Assembly: GCF_003473545.1 (NCBI RefSeq)
Contig: NZ_QUCM01000022.1
Span: 1 to 57,199, forward strand
Source of the DNA: Clostridium sp. AM22-11AC
GTDB lineage: Bacteria; Bacillota; Clostridia; Lachnospirales; Lachnospiraceae
Length of the DNA: 57,199 bases
Reading direction: 5' to 3'
Shown here: one piece after another, positions 35,197 through 44,055 of the stretch
Layout of the letters: every line of letters begins with the position of its first letter
Numbering within the stretch: position 1 is the first letter of the stretch
Notes under the pieces: generated by a model
The model's input: the letters and a program-made list of their open reading frames with translations, nothing else
Database searches by the model: none
What the model was told of the DNA's origin: nothing
Program-made: the position numbers and the translations under genes

Positions 35197-35772
35197 ATGA
35201 CCAGACAGCAGTTAATAGATGCAATAGAAAAATACAGGCCCTATAATGAACAGGAAGAAATGGATAAACCGCTGATCTTAAACTGGATTAAAAATGAGAA
35301 AGATGCATTTCTAAGGGAAAATAAGATCGCTCATATAACAGCTTCTGCCTGGGTGGTAAATAAAGACAGGAGCAAAGTCCTTATGGTGTATCATAACATC
35401 TATCATTCCTGGTCCTGGCTGGGAGGCCATGCAGACGGGGAGACAGATCTGTTGTCGGTTGCCATCCGGGAAGTGAAAGAAGAAGCAGGTATTTCCAAGG
35501 TTTATCCTGTATCAGAAGAGATCTTTTCCCTGGAATCACTTACTGTAGATGGTCATGTAAAAAAGGGTAAATATGTATCCAGCCATCTGCATTTAAATGT
35601 AACATACCTGTTGGAGGCAGATCCGAAAGAGAATGTTTCCGTAAAAGCAGACGAGAACAGTGGAGTAGCCTGGTTTTCTCCGGAAGAAGCACTGGGAAAG
35701 TCCACGGAACCATGGTTTGTGGAGCATGTATACAAAAAACTGATAAATAAAGTAAAGATGGATACAATGTAA
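35197..35772 (+). CDS. NUDIX hydrolase
   Basis: A 191-residue NUDIX protein. The Nudix box spans about residues 85-110: GGHADGETDLLSVAIREVKEEAGI has the GX5EX7REVXEEXGX pattern with one shift in spacing. It hydrolyses nucleoside diphosphates linked to another group; substrate unknown. It follows the sugar kinase by 37 bp and may share its transcript. A terminator for it and the convergent gene follows. Confidence 0.88.
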   Translation: MTRQQLIDAIEKYRPYNEQEEMDKPLILNWIKNEKDAFLRENKIAHITASAWVVNKDRSKVLMVYHNIYHSWSWLGGHADGETDLLSVAIREVKEEAGISKVYPVSEEIFSLESLTVDGHVKKGKYVSSHLHLNVTYLLEADPKENVSVKADENSGVAWFSPEEALGKSTEPWFVEHVYKKLINKVKMDTM

Positions 35773-35783
35773 TTAAAAATGGC

Positions 35784-35820
35784 AAAAAGCTGACCTGTTT
35801 TTTAGCAGAGTCAGCTTTTT
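35784..35820. terminator. Bidirectional terminator between nudix and DMT genes
   Basis: AAAAAGCTGAC and GTCAGCTTTTT pair perfectly around a 15-nt loop, with A/T tracts on both sides that serve the two convergent genes. Confidence 0.9.
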
Positions 35821-35822
35821 GT

Positions 35823-36734
35823 TTACTGGCATAAACTGTTTCCGGTCATGCCTGCTACGATAATGGCAATACCAGCCAGTCCGATTGCGGAAGGAACAGG
35901 ATCTTTTAAAAACAGGATACCGCCTAAGAGTGTGAAGATCACTTCTCCGGACTGAGTAGCTTCGATCACTGCCAGCCACTTATGGTTGTGTTTTACCATG
36001 TCAGTGGCTTTAAAGAACAGGACAGTAGCAGCGGTTCCGGAGAAAAGCGCTACAAAGAAGGACTGGATCAGTTGATCTCTTCCAGGCAGTCCGTGAGTGA
36101 TAAAAGCCCATATTGAAAGAAAAATCCAAACAGGAAGGCTACATAAAGTCATGGCATAGACCCGTTCCAGGGTAGAGATATCGCTGGAAACCAGGCTCAT
36201 GACTTTCCGGTTCCCCAGGGGATAGGAGAAAGCTGCAATGAGAATGGGAATCAGTGTTAATGCCATTGTCTCCAGTTTCATTTGCCGCATATTGGGAACC
36301 TGAAGGAGAAAAACACCGGCCAGGATCAGGCAGGACCAGGAGAGGTTTCTGATCGGTATTGGTTTACCCCATAAAGGTGTTAATAAAATACCGGCAACAA
36401 TGGTCAGCTGCCAGGTTGCTGCTGCCAGCCATGATTCACCGAAAGTTGAGCCAAAAGTTAAAGGCGCATAAAACAGTACAAAACCAACACTGCTCCAGAG
36501 AAACCATTCTCCGGGAGCTTTTGTTATTTCTGCCCAGGTATGTGAAAGAGGCCTTGTCTTTTGCTTTTTTCCTGAAATTGCCAGTACCGCAGCAAGGATA
36601 GGAAAGGTAAAAAGATAACGCAGGCATGCAGACCATAGCCAGTATCCTCCTGCAAGATGCATACTACGGTTTAGTAAAAATGTAAAAGCAAAGAAAAATG
36701 AAGCAAGTATCCCGTAAAACAGTGCCTTTTTCAT
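35823..36734 (-). CDS. DMT superfamily multidrug-type transporter
   Basis: A 303-residue protein with about ten hydrophobic helices, in two EamA-like halves (about 1-150 and 155-300), with WLWSACLRYLFTFPILAAVL near the N-terminus. It fits the multidrug resistance efflux branch of the DMT superfamily; substrate unknown. Its start overlaps the stop of the metallo-hydrolase gene by one base (TAATG), so the two are co-expressed. Confidence 0.82.
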   Translation of the reverse strand: MKKALFYGILASFFFAFTFLLNRSMHLAGGYWLWSACLRYLFTFPILAAVLAISGKKQKTRPLSHTWAEITKAPGEWFLWSSVGFVLFYAPLTFGSTFGESWLAAATWQLTIVAGILLTPLWGKPIPIRNLSWSCLILAGVFLLQVPNMRQMKLETMALTLIPILIAAFSYPLGNRKVMSLVSSDISTLERVYAMTLCSLPVWIFLSIWAFITHGLPGRDQLIQSFFVALFSGTAATVLFFKATDMVKHNHKWLAVIEATQSGEVIFTLLGGILFLKDPVPSAIGLAGIAIIVAGMTGNSLCQ

Positions 36735-37612
36735 TAAAATACCTCCAGATCCCGTCCATTCACAGTCATTCCCTCATAACCGGCAGCACGGATCTCATCT
36801 AAGATGGCATCATCCCTGCGTCGCATTTCCGCTTCCAGATTGATGTGGTTATCCTGGATATTCATGTGGTAGATGCGGTGATAAGTGACAAGAAGTTTTG
36901 GCTTTGCTTTCTGGGCCACTTTTGCCAGGTCCGTGCTTAAGGTGTGGACCTCCTGGTGGTATTTCTGCCATTTTGGTTCCCTGCAGGCGATACCGGCACT
37001 GTATTCTACTTCATGGAGAAGGATATCGCAGCCAGCGGCTTTTTCAGCAACAATGTTCAACGGGGCAGTATCTCCGGAGATCACAATGGTGCGATCAGCA
37101 GTGACAAATTTATAGCCGTAGCTGATCAGGGTTCCGTGGCTTACCGGAAAGGCCTCTACAGTGACACGGTCATCTTTATAAACAATACCAGGTTCTTCAA
37201 TTTCTGTTACATCTACCTGATAGCCCTGTTCATTTGCCTTTTCAAAGCCATGGATACGGAAATCAATATCAGTTTCATAGGCCATTAAAATGTGTTCGGT
37301 CATGTGCTTTAAGCCCTTTGGGCCAAAAACTTTTAACGGAACAGGCCGCTCTAATACCCATGGAGTAAAAATAAGGTCCGGGTATCCGGCAGTGTGGTCT
37401 GTATGCAGATGAGTGGAAAAAGCCACGGTAAGGCGGTCCGGGCGAAGGGCATCAATGCCGTTAAAATAAGCTTTGGAAGCCTGACGTACCACGCCGGGGC
37501 CAAAATCTACAAGGTAGGCTCTGTCACCAACAACTACAGCAGAAGCAGGTCCGCTGGCATTGGGGCAGGCATTTGGGGTTCCGGTTCCTAAAAGGACAAG
37601 TTTTGTTTCCAT
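36734..37612 (-). CDS. MBL fold metallo-hydrolase
   Basis: Metallo-beta-lactamase-fold hydrolase of 292 residues, in the RNase Z/arylsulfatase-like group. The zinc motif THLHTDHTAGYPDL (HxHxDH) is at about residues 67-80, with further ligands likely at SHGTLISYGY, ISGDTAPLNIV (Asp) and TYHRIYH. A conserved GTGTPNACPN start is also typical. Substrate unknown. Ribosome site AGGAG lies upstream on the minus strand, and the DMT transporter is directly downstream. Confidence 0.88.
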   Translation of the reverse strand: METKLVLLGTGTPNACPNASGPASAVVVGDRAYLVDFGPGVVRQASKAYFNGIDALRPDRLTVAFSTHLHTDHTAGYPDLIFTPWVLERPVPLKVFGPKGLKHMTEHILMAYETDIDFRIHGFEKANEQGYQVDVTEIEEPGIVYKDDRVTVEAFPVSHGTLISYGYKFVTADRTIVISGDTAPLNIVAEKAAGCDILLHEVEYSAGIACREPKWQKYHQEVHTLSTDLAKVAQKAKPKLLVTYHRIYHMNIQDNHINLEAEMRRRDDAILDEIRAAGYEGMTVNGRDLEVF

Positions 37613-37642
37613 AATATATATTCTCCTGTGTATTTTACTATA

Positions 37643-37810
37643 TATGAAAGTAAGTCAGTTGTTACGTGCCGCTGGCACTCCCACAACTGCCGCCAGCATT
37701 CGTAATCCGGGCTGTCGCCCTGCTTACTCATACCGGCTTGGTTGTCAAATGTCTATGGTTCCTTGCGTGCAAGCACGCAGTCCCCATAGTCGCTTGACAA
37801 CACTTTCATA
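37643..37810. mobile_element. Multi-hairpin repeat element, MITE/REP-like
   Basis: A 168-bp non-coding element bounded by TATGAAAGT (37643-37651) and ACTTTCATA (37802-37810). Left module: GTAAG...CTTAC enclosing CAGTTGT/ACAACTG with TGCC-gct-GGCA. Right module: GTTGTCAA/TTGACAAC enclosing CTATGG/CCATAG and TGCGTGC-aa-GCACGCA. The right end overlaps the uvrB stop codon. The end sequence TATGAAAGTGTTGT recurs at 42601-42614. Confidence 0.6.
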
Positions 37811-39791
37811 GTATATCAAGCAGCATTTTCTTTACTTCGATCATACGGTCGCGCAGATTTGCAGCTTCCTCAAAGTTCAGCTCTGCAGCAGCCTGGCGCA
37901 TCTTCTTTTCCAGTTCCTTTGCCAGCTTCTTTAATTCCTTTTCGTCCATGGACTCAGGATCTTTGGTATCGGCAGCATGAGGATTTTCCACAGCTTTGGA
38001 GATAGCAATCAGATCACGGACCGCTTTTTTGATGGTAGTAGGAGTAATTCCGTGTTCTTCATTGTATTTCTGCTGGATCCTGCGGCGGCGTTCTGTTTCA
38101 TCAATGGCTTTTCTCATAGAGTCAGTAATGGTGTCAGCATACATGATCACATGACCTTCCGAGTTTCGGGCGGCACGTCCGATGGTCTGGATCAGGGAAG
38201 TTTCTGAACGAAGGAAGCCTTCCTTATCTGCATCCAGAATGGCAACCAGTGTGATCTCCGGGATATCCAAGCCTTCACGCAGCAGGTTAATACCCACCAG
38301 GACGTCAAATACATCCAGACGCATATCCCGGATGATCTGTGCCCGCTCTAAAGTATCAATATCTGAGTGGAGATATTTGACCCGGATACCAGCTTCCCGC
38401 ATATAATCTGTAAGATCTTCTGCCATTCGTTTGGTAAGAGTGGTGATAAGGACTTTGTGATGGGCGGACGTTTCTTTGTTTACTTCAGAGATCAGGTCAT
38501 CGATCTGTCCTTCTACAGGCCGCACAGAGATCTCCGGATCTAAAAGTCCGGTAGGACGGATGATCTGCTCTGCACGGAGCAGTTCGTGGTCTCTTTCATA
38601 GTCAGAAGGAGTAGCAGACACAAACATCATCTGGTTGATCTTACTTTCAAATTCCTCAAAATTTAAAGGTCGGTTGTCAAGGGCAGAGGGCAGGCGGAAA
38701 CCGTAGTTTACCAGAGTAGACTTACGGGAGCGGTCACCGGCATACATGCCACGGACCTGGGGCAGTGTAATATGGGACTCATCTACAATAATAAGGAAAT
38801 CTTCCGGGAAATAATCGATCAGTGTACAGGGCGGTTCTCCTGGTGCCAGACCGGTTAAATGTCTGGAATAGTTTTCAATACCAGAGCAGAACCCGGTTTC
38901 CCGCATCATTTCCACATCAAAATTGGTGCGTTCCGAAATACGCTGTGCCTCTAAAAGCTTGTCTTCGCTTTTAAAATAGGCCACCCGTTCTTTTAATTCC
39001 TCTAAAATGTGCTCTGTTGCCTCTAACATCTTCTCCTTGGGAACAACGTAGTGGGAGGCAGGGAAAATAGCCACATGGCCTAACTGGGCTTTGATCTCGC
39101 CGGTTACTGTATCAATTTCCATAATGCGGTCTACTTCATCACCGAAAAACTCGATCCTGTAGGCTTCACTGTCCGAGTAAGCCGGGAAAATGTCGACCAC
39201 ATCTCCTTTAACACGGAAAGTACCACGCTTAAAATCCATATCATTGCGGTCATACTGGATCTCGATCAGCTTTTTGATCACATCATCCCGGTCTTTTTCC
39301 ATACCCGGCCGCAGGGAAATAACCATGTTCTGATAATCAATGGGACTTCCCAGACCATAAATACAGGAAACAGAAGCCACGATCACCACATCCCGGCGCT
39401 CAGAAAGAGCAGCAGTGGCAGAGTGACGCAGCTTATCAATCTCATCGTTAATCGAAGAGTCTTTTTCAATGTAAGTGTCCGTAGAAGGAACATAGGCTTC
39501 CGGCTGATAATAATCGTAGTAGGAAACAAAGTATTCCACTGCGTTTTCCGGGAAAAATTCCTTCATTTCAGAATAAAGCTGGGCTGCCAGCGTTTTATTG
39601 TGGGCAATGATGAGCGTCGGGCGGTTTAGCTGCTCGATCACATTTGCCATGGTAAATGTCTTACCGGAACCGGTAACACCTAAAAGAGTTTCAAACTGAT
39701 TTCCCTCTTTAAAGCCCTTTACCAGCTGCTCGATGGCCTGAGGCTGGTCACCGGTGGGTTTATATTCAGATACTAATTTAAAATGATCCAT
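37806..39791 (-). CDS. uvrB: Excinuclease ABC subunit B
   Basis: DNA damage verification helicase of nucleotide excision repair. The 661-residue protein has Walker A GVTGSGKT (38-45), the beta-hairpin region [20 protein letters not shown] (about residues 93-112), DESH in motif [11 protein letters not shown] in the helicase C half, and a C-terminal UVR motif (about 625-655) for UvrC contact. An SOS box lies upstream (39940-39951), so DNA damage induction is expected. The last codons lie inside a repeat element end, so the final residues may differ from relatives. Confidence 0.98.
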   Translation of the reverse strand: MDHFKLVSEYKPTGDQPQAIEQLVKGFKEGNQFETLLGVTGSGKTFTMANVIEQLNRPTLIIAHNKTLAAQLYSEMKEFFPENAVEYFVSYYDYYQPEAYVPSTDTYIEKDSSINDEIDKLRHSATAALSERRDVVIVASVSCIYGLGSPIDYQNMVISLRPGMEKDRDDVIKKLIEIQYDRNDMDFKRGTFRVKGDVVDIFPAYSDSEAYRIEFFGDEVDRIMEIDTVTGEIKAQLGHVAIFPASHYVVPKEKMLEATEHILEELKERVAYFKSEDKLLEAQRISERTNFDVEMMRETGFCSGIENYSRHLTGLAPGEPPCTLIDYFPEDFLIIVDESHITLPQVRGMYAGDRSRKSTLVNYGFRLPSALDNRPLNFEEFESKINQMMFVSATPSDYERDHELLRAEQIIRPTGLLDPEISVRPVEGQIDDLISEVNKETSAHHKVLITTLTKRMAEDLTDYMREAGIRVKYLHSDIDTLERAQIIRDMRLDVFDVLVGINLLREGLDIPEITLVAILDADKEGFLRSETSLIQTIGRAARNSEGHVIMYADTITDSMRKAIDETERRRRIQQKYNEEHGITPTTIKKAVRDLIAISKAVENPHAADTKDPESMDEKELKKLAKELEKKMRQAAAELNFEEAANLRDRMIEVKKMLLDIL

Positions 39792-39939
39792 GAAATGCTC
39801 CTTAGTTGCTTAAAATTTTTCATATCATTTTGAACAGTCGAGAATTACTCGACAGTTGCAGGTGTATCTATTTTTCTTCATAAATTAAAATTTATAAAAA
39901 GTATACCATGCATTTTATAAAAAGTATAGATATAATAAA

Positions 39940-39951
39940 GAACATTTGTTC
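39940..39951. promoter_or_regulatory. LexA/DinR SOS box of uvrB
   Basis: GAACATTTGTTC is a perfect GAAC-N4-GTTC dyad, the Firmicutes SOS operator core, about 150 bp upstream of the uvrB start. Two TATACT sequences reading toward uvrB (39900-39905 and 39923-39928, minus strand) are candidate -10 sites next to it. Confidence 0.8.
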
Positions 39952-39973
39952 TACTGGTGAATAAACAATATTC

Positions 39974-40002
39974 TTCCACAAACCTATATTATATGGTAAA
40001 AT
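39974..40002 (+). promoter_or_regulatory. Candidate promoter of the MalT-like gene
   Basis: TTCCAC, 17-bp spacer, TAAAAT, about 33 bp before the start codon. The -35 is weak. Confidence 0.35.
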
Positions 40003-40034
40003 GGATATAGAAAGACCGGGGGAGGGAAATGAAA

Positions 40035-42536
40035 ATGCCAAGAAAGAAAAATGATCTGAACACCATTTACATATCAGAGCGTTTGCAGGAGAAGCTGCGG
40101 CCGATCTCCCGGTGTACCCTGACAACGGTGGTAGCTCCTATGGGCTATGGGAAGACCACGTCTGTAAACTGGTATCTGAATGAGCGGGTGAAAAAGGATC
40201 ATGGGGTTGTGATCCGCATCAGCATTTATACCAATAACCTTCCGATTTTCTGGAAAAGCGTGCAGAATGCCTTTCGGTTTGCAGGTTTTGACTTTTTTGA
40301 GGAATATGAGTGCCCTTCGGATCCGGCCAGCGGCGGTCTGTTTGCAGATGACCTCAGCCATCTTCTGGCAGGCGAGACAGATTATTATATTTTTATTGAC
40401 GATTTTCATCTTCTTACGGATGCAAGGATCAGTGAATTCCTCTGTACATTAGCAAGGCGGATCCCGGAAAATGTTCATCTGGTAGTGGCCAGCCGGGACC
40501 GTTTTTTATCAGGCGGTGCAGTGGTTGGCTTAGGCGGCAAGCTGCATCAGATCACAGTGGATCATCTGCGGTTAAACCATACAGAACTTTCTGTCTATGC
40601 CCATCTTTGCGGTACACAGTTAAGCGACCGGCAGATCGAGTCACTTCTTCATTCCAGTGAAGGCTGGTTTTCTGCTGTTTACCTGAATTTATGCGCCTTT
40701 GCGGAACAGGGAGAGCTGCCGGATAATCATTCCGATATTTATGAAATGTTTTCAGCAGCTATGATCGATCCGCTCCCTGAGATACAAAGGGAATTCCTTG
40801 TTGTAATGGGCCTTGCAGATGAATTTTCTGCAGAAATGGCCAAATTTATTACGGAAAATGAAGACACAAAACGGCTGTTGTCTGCCATGACCAGGCAGAA
40901 TGCCTTTGTCAGCCGTCTCACAGACGGAGTGACCTACCGTTTCCACCATATGATGAAGGAATGCGCAGAGCGGGCCTTTATGGCAATGGATAAAGAGAAA
41001 CAGACAATTTATCTGGACCGCTATGGCAAATGGTACGAAGAACATAAGCAGTATCTGCATGCACTGGACTCTTACAGGAAAAGCGGAAATTTTGATGCAG
41101 CCCTCAGAGTGATCCGGAAAGATGCGGGAATTCTCCTGGCATCTTTAAAGGCGGATGATGTATTAAACTTTTTAAGTAAATGCCCAAAAGAGGATTTAGA
41201 AGCCCATCCGTTATCGATCTTAGTGCTGATGCGCTGTATGTTTAACTGGCGTAAGATCCAGGAGATGTTAAAATTAAAAGATTTTCTGATCCGGGTCATT
41301 GAAAGACACACGGAAATATCAATGGAAGAACGGGGAAATCTCTTAGGAGAGTGCGACCTGATCACCAGTTTTCTGATGTACAATGACATTTCAAAAATGA
41401 GTCATTTCCACCGCAGCGCCAGCAGGCAGATGTCGCGGCCTGCCATCAGTATCCGCAATGACGGTGGCTGGACCTTTGGTTCGCCCTCTGTACTTATGAT
41501 GTTCCACAGGGAACCAGGCAGTCTTTTAAAAGAGCAGGAAGAAATGAATGAGTGCATGCCCCATTATTATAAGATTACCAATGGTCATGGTCAGGGGGCA
41601 GAACGGGTCATGGATGCAGAGGCACTGTTTATCCAGGGGCGTTTGTCAGATGCCCAGATCGCTTTGGAAGGAGCCTATGCCCGGATCGAGGAAAATGGTC
41701 AGGAATGTATGGCATTGTGCTGCGATTTTCTGTCCCGGCGGCTGTCGTTGTGTATGAACATTAAACAGAGGTATTCCTTTGAACAGCGTTATATGGATCT
41801 GATGAAGCATCATAATTCCATGTGGATCAATATTTTTAACAGCACCAGCGCTTATTATTATGCATTGATCGGCCGTGTGGAGAAGATCCCGGAGATATTC
41901 GGAGAACACAGACTTTTTGCTGTGAATTTCCTGGCGCCGGGAAGACCGATGATGGAAATGATCGAAAATCAGGTGTATTTAGCCCAGGGAGCCTATGCCA
42001 AGGTGATCGGGAGAAGTGAAGGGATCCTGGCAGTGTGCAGTGCTATGCATTATGCTTTAGTTGCCCTTCATGTGCAGATCCAGACTGCAGCGGCCTATGA
42101 AAGGATCGGAAAACACGGGGAGGCCAGAACGATTTTAAAACAGGAGCTTTCAGATGCTTCCAAAGATCATATGGTCATGCCTTTTGTGGAAAATTTTATC
42201 TATCTTTCATCCCTCTTTGAAGGGAAATTCCCGGAAATAGACCAGGAATTTCTTGCAAAAATCCTTTCGCTTGGAAAAGCATATGAAGAAAATTGTAAAA
42301 AAATGGGAAAAGAAAAGTCTTATCCGGAGCAGTTTAAATGTCTTACAGAACAGGAGTTGAAACTGACAGAATTAATGGCAGCCCACATGAGCAATAAGGA
42401 GATCGCAGCAAGGCTTTATCTTTCAGAGGGAACGGTAAAGCAATATATTAACCAGATCTATTCTAAATTAGAGATCACAGGGGATACCCGAACCAAGCGG
42501 AAACAGCTTTTAGAACAGTTTTATACCAATAACTAA
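40035..42536 (+). CDS. MalT-like STAND ATPase with LuxR-type HTH
   Basis: An 833-residue signal-transduction ATPase and DNA-binding regulator. Walker A APMGYGKTT is at 34-42, Walker B IFIDDFH at 119-125, then a long helical, TPR-like middle (about 330-740), and a C-terminal LuxR HTH (about 768-825, with LTELMAAHMSNKEIAARLYLSEGTVKQYINQIY). This is the MalT architecture; a small ligand would trigger oligomerisation. The ATG at 40035 is eight bases from GGAGGG, while ATG 40029 is too close. It lies directly before the T7SS locus, separated by a terminator, so a regulatory link is possible but not shown. Confidence 0.9.
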   Translation: MPRKKNDLNTIYISERLQEKLRPISRCTLTTVVAPMGYGKTTSVNWYLNERVKKDHGVVIRISIYTNNLPIFWKSVQNAFRFAGFDFFEEYECPSDPASGGLFADDLSHLLAGETDYYIFIDDFHLLTDARISEFLCTLARRIPENVHLVVASRDRFLSGGAVVGLGGKLHQITVDHLRLNHTELSVYAHLCGTQLSDRQIESLLHSSEGWFSAVYLNLCAFAEQGELPDNHSDIYEMFSAAMIDPLPEIQREFLVVMGLADEFSAEMAKFITENEDTKRLLSAMTRQNAFVSRLTDGVTYRFHHMMKECAERAFMAMDKEKQTIYLDRYGKWYEEHKQYLHALDSYRKSGNFDAALRVIRKDAGILLASLKADDVLNFLSKCPKEDLEAHPLSILVLMRCMFNWRKIQEMLKLKDFLIRVIERHTEISMEERGNLLGECDLITSFLMYNDISKMSHFHRSASRQMSRPAISIRNDGGWTFGSPSVLMMFHREPGSLLKEQEEMNECMPHYYKITNGHGQGAERVMDAEALFIQGRLSDAQIALEGAYARIEENGQECMALCCDFLSRRLSLCMNIKQRYSFEQRYMDLMKHHNSMWINIFNSTSAYYYALIGRVEKIPEIFGEHRLFAVNFLAPGRPMMEMIENQVYLAQGAYAKVIGRSEGILAVCSAMHYALVALHVQIQTAAAYERIGKHGEARTILKQELSDASKDHMVMPFVENFIYLSSLFEGKFPEIDQEFLAKILSLGKAYEENCKKMGKEKSYPEQFKCLTEQELKLTELMAAHMSNKEIAARLYLSEGTVKQYINQIYSKLEITGDTRTKRKQLLEQFYTNN

Positions 42537-42561
42537 CCTTTAGTTAATATTTTTTCAGAAG

Positions 42562-42598
42562 GATCTATCGTACAGTAAAGATACGGTAGATCTTTTTT
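42562..42598 (+). terminator. Terminator after the MalT-like gene
   Basis: GATCTA-t-CGT pairs with ACG-g-TAGATC in a 10-bp stem, then six T. Confidence 0.88.
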
Positions 42599-42600
42599 AG

Positions 42601-42656
42601 TATGAAAGTGTTGTGGAGTGGCTGGTCAGATTGCGTGCACGCACGTAGATGCTGAT
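42601..42656. repeat. Partial copy of the uvrB-end repeat
   Basis: Begins TATGAAAGTGTTGT, identical (inverted) to the right end of the element at 37643-37810, and contains a TGCGTGCACGCA dyad like that element's central hairpin. The rest has diverged or is missing. Confidence 0.5.
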
Positions 42657-42684
42657 CTTTATTCAACTTGGAAGGAGGACTCAT

Positions 42685-42936
42685 GTGGAGAGAAAGTATA
42701 TTTTGGCTGTTAAGCCCTTAGAACCTTATATCCTGCAGATCGACTTTATATCAGGAAGCCGGTTGCTTTTGGATATGAAGCCTTATGTAGATAAAATACG
42801 GTTCCGCACCCTTACAGATCCAAAGGTCTGGAACAGTGCCGTAACAAATGGGATATTTGTCCGGTTCGGCGATGTGGAACTGAGCCATGATGAGATCCTT
42901 TCCATGGCAGAACGGGAACATTTGAACTGGCAGTAA
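42685..42936 (+). CDS. DUF2442 family small protein
   Basis: An 83-residue protein with the DUF2442 pattern: KPLEPYILQIDFISGSRLLL, DMKPYV, and RFRTLTDPKVWNSAVTNGIFVRFGDVELSHDEIL. The family is widespread and unassigned; some members lie next to toxin-antitoxin-like genes, but there is no partner here. The start is GTG at 42685, six bases from AGGAGG; the ATG at 42683 is in a frame that stops soon. It precedes the T7SS genes but looks unrelated to them. Confidence 0.8.
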   Translation: MERKYILAVKPLEPYILQIDFISGSRLLLDMKPYVDKIRFRTLTDPKVWNSAVTNGIFVRFGDVELSHDEILSMAEREHLNWQ

Positions 42937-42989
42937 TTATTTTTTAACGTGTCACACATGATCGGGAGAAAAGAGAGAGGAGAAGGAGT

Positions 42990-44042
42990 ATGGCGGATCG
43001 GAACGAAGCGGATGCTTTATTTGCTACTAAAAGAAAAAAACAGCAGGAAGAACAGGCAGAGCAGGAACGAAGGGAAGAAATGAGCCGGAAAAAGGCAGAA
43101 ATGGAAGCAGAGATCCGGCGGTTAGAAGAAGAGGCCAGACGGCAGAAAGAAAAACAGGAAGAAGACAGGCGCCAGGCAGAAGAAGAGGCCAGACGGGTAA
43201 AGCAAGAGGCAGAAGAAGCAGAAGCCAGGGCTAAAAGAGCTCAGGAAATGGCAGAAGAAGCTAAAAGAAAGCAGGAAGAGGTAAGGCGGGAAGAAGAGCG
43301 CCGGGTCCAGGAAAAGCGGGAAGAGGAGAAACGGGCAAGAGAGCGGGCAGCACAGGAAAAAGCCCAGGCAAAAGAGGCTGCGAAAGCAGAGACCAGAAAC
43401 GGAGTAAAAGAAAAACCAGCACGTCCAGGAAGAGATAAAGCAGACATACAGCCGGGAAAGAAGCTTCCCGTACTACCGTTAGCTATCGGCGGTGTAGCTG
43501 TGATAGCTGTACTTGTTATCTGTCTGGTACTGTTTTCAGGCGGCAAAAAGGGTGGTGTATTTGGTACAGACTGCGATCGTATGGCAGCAAAACAGGTGTT
43601 AAGCTACGATGTATTTTACCCGGAAAGTTTTGAAGAAGCATACGACGATGGCGGTGTCTACTTAAAATATGGCAGTGTAGAAAACGGGGATTTTTCCTTT
43701 GTTTATGTGTTAGGAAGTACACAGGAAGATATGAATTACATGACAGAAAGCACAGATCCTACTGATCTTATACATGTAATGGAAGAATATGTTTTCGGTA
43801 TGAATGACAAGCAGGTATATAAGATGACTACGGGATCCGGACGGTCGGTTTACTGCAGTGAATATATCTCCTTTGATATCAGCAGTATCACAGACCAGGA
43901 GGAAGGTGTCATGGCATCCACTTCCATAATGATGCTTCCCTTAGAAGGAGAATATCTGGTTGCTGTTTACGGGACCATGAAAACTTCTTATGAGGAGCCG
44001 CTGGAAGAGGTAACAGCAAGTATCCTTGACAACACCTATTAA
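42990..44042 (+). CDS. Membrane protein with long charged helix, T7SS-linked
   Basis: A 350-residue protein. Residues 12-137 are almost entirely Glu, Lys, Arg, Gln and Ala and should form a long coiled coil or single helix. One transmembrane helix follows (about 160-182, LPLAIGGVAVIAVLVICLVL), then a 165-residue outer domain with DVFYPESFEEAYDDGG and a possible disulfide pair. I do not recognise the family. It is the first gene of the T7SS operon, 13 bp before essC, and could fill the role of EssB or a scaffold, an inference from position and topology only. Confidence 0.75.
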   Translation: MADRNEADALFATKRKKQQEEQAEQERREEMSRKKAEMEAEIRRLEEEARRQKEKQEEDRRQAEEEARRVKQEAEEAEARAKRAQEMAEEAKRKQEEVRREEERRVQEKREEEKRARERAAQEKAQAKEAAKAETRNGVKEKPARPGRDKADIQPGKKLPVLPLAIGGVAVIAVLVICLVLFSGGKKGGVFGTDCDRMAAKQVLSYDVFYPESFEEAYDDGGVYLKYGSVENGDFSFVYVLGSTQEDMNYMTESTDPTDLIHVMEEYVFGMNDKQVYKMTTGSGRSVYCSEYISFDISSITDQEEGVMASTSIMMLPLEGEYLVAVYGTMKTSYEEPLEEVTASILDNTY

Positions 44043-44055
44043 AGGAGGGAGATCT

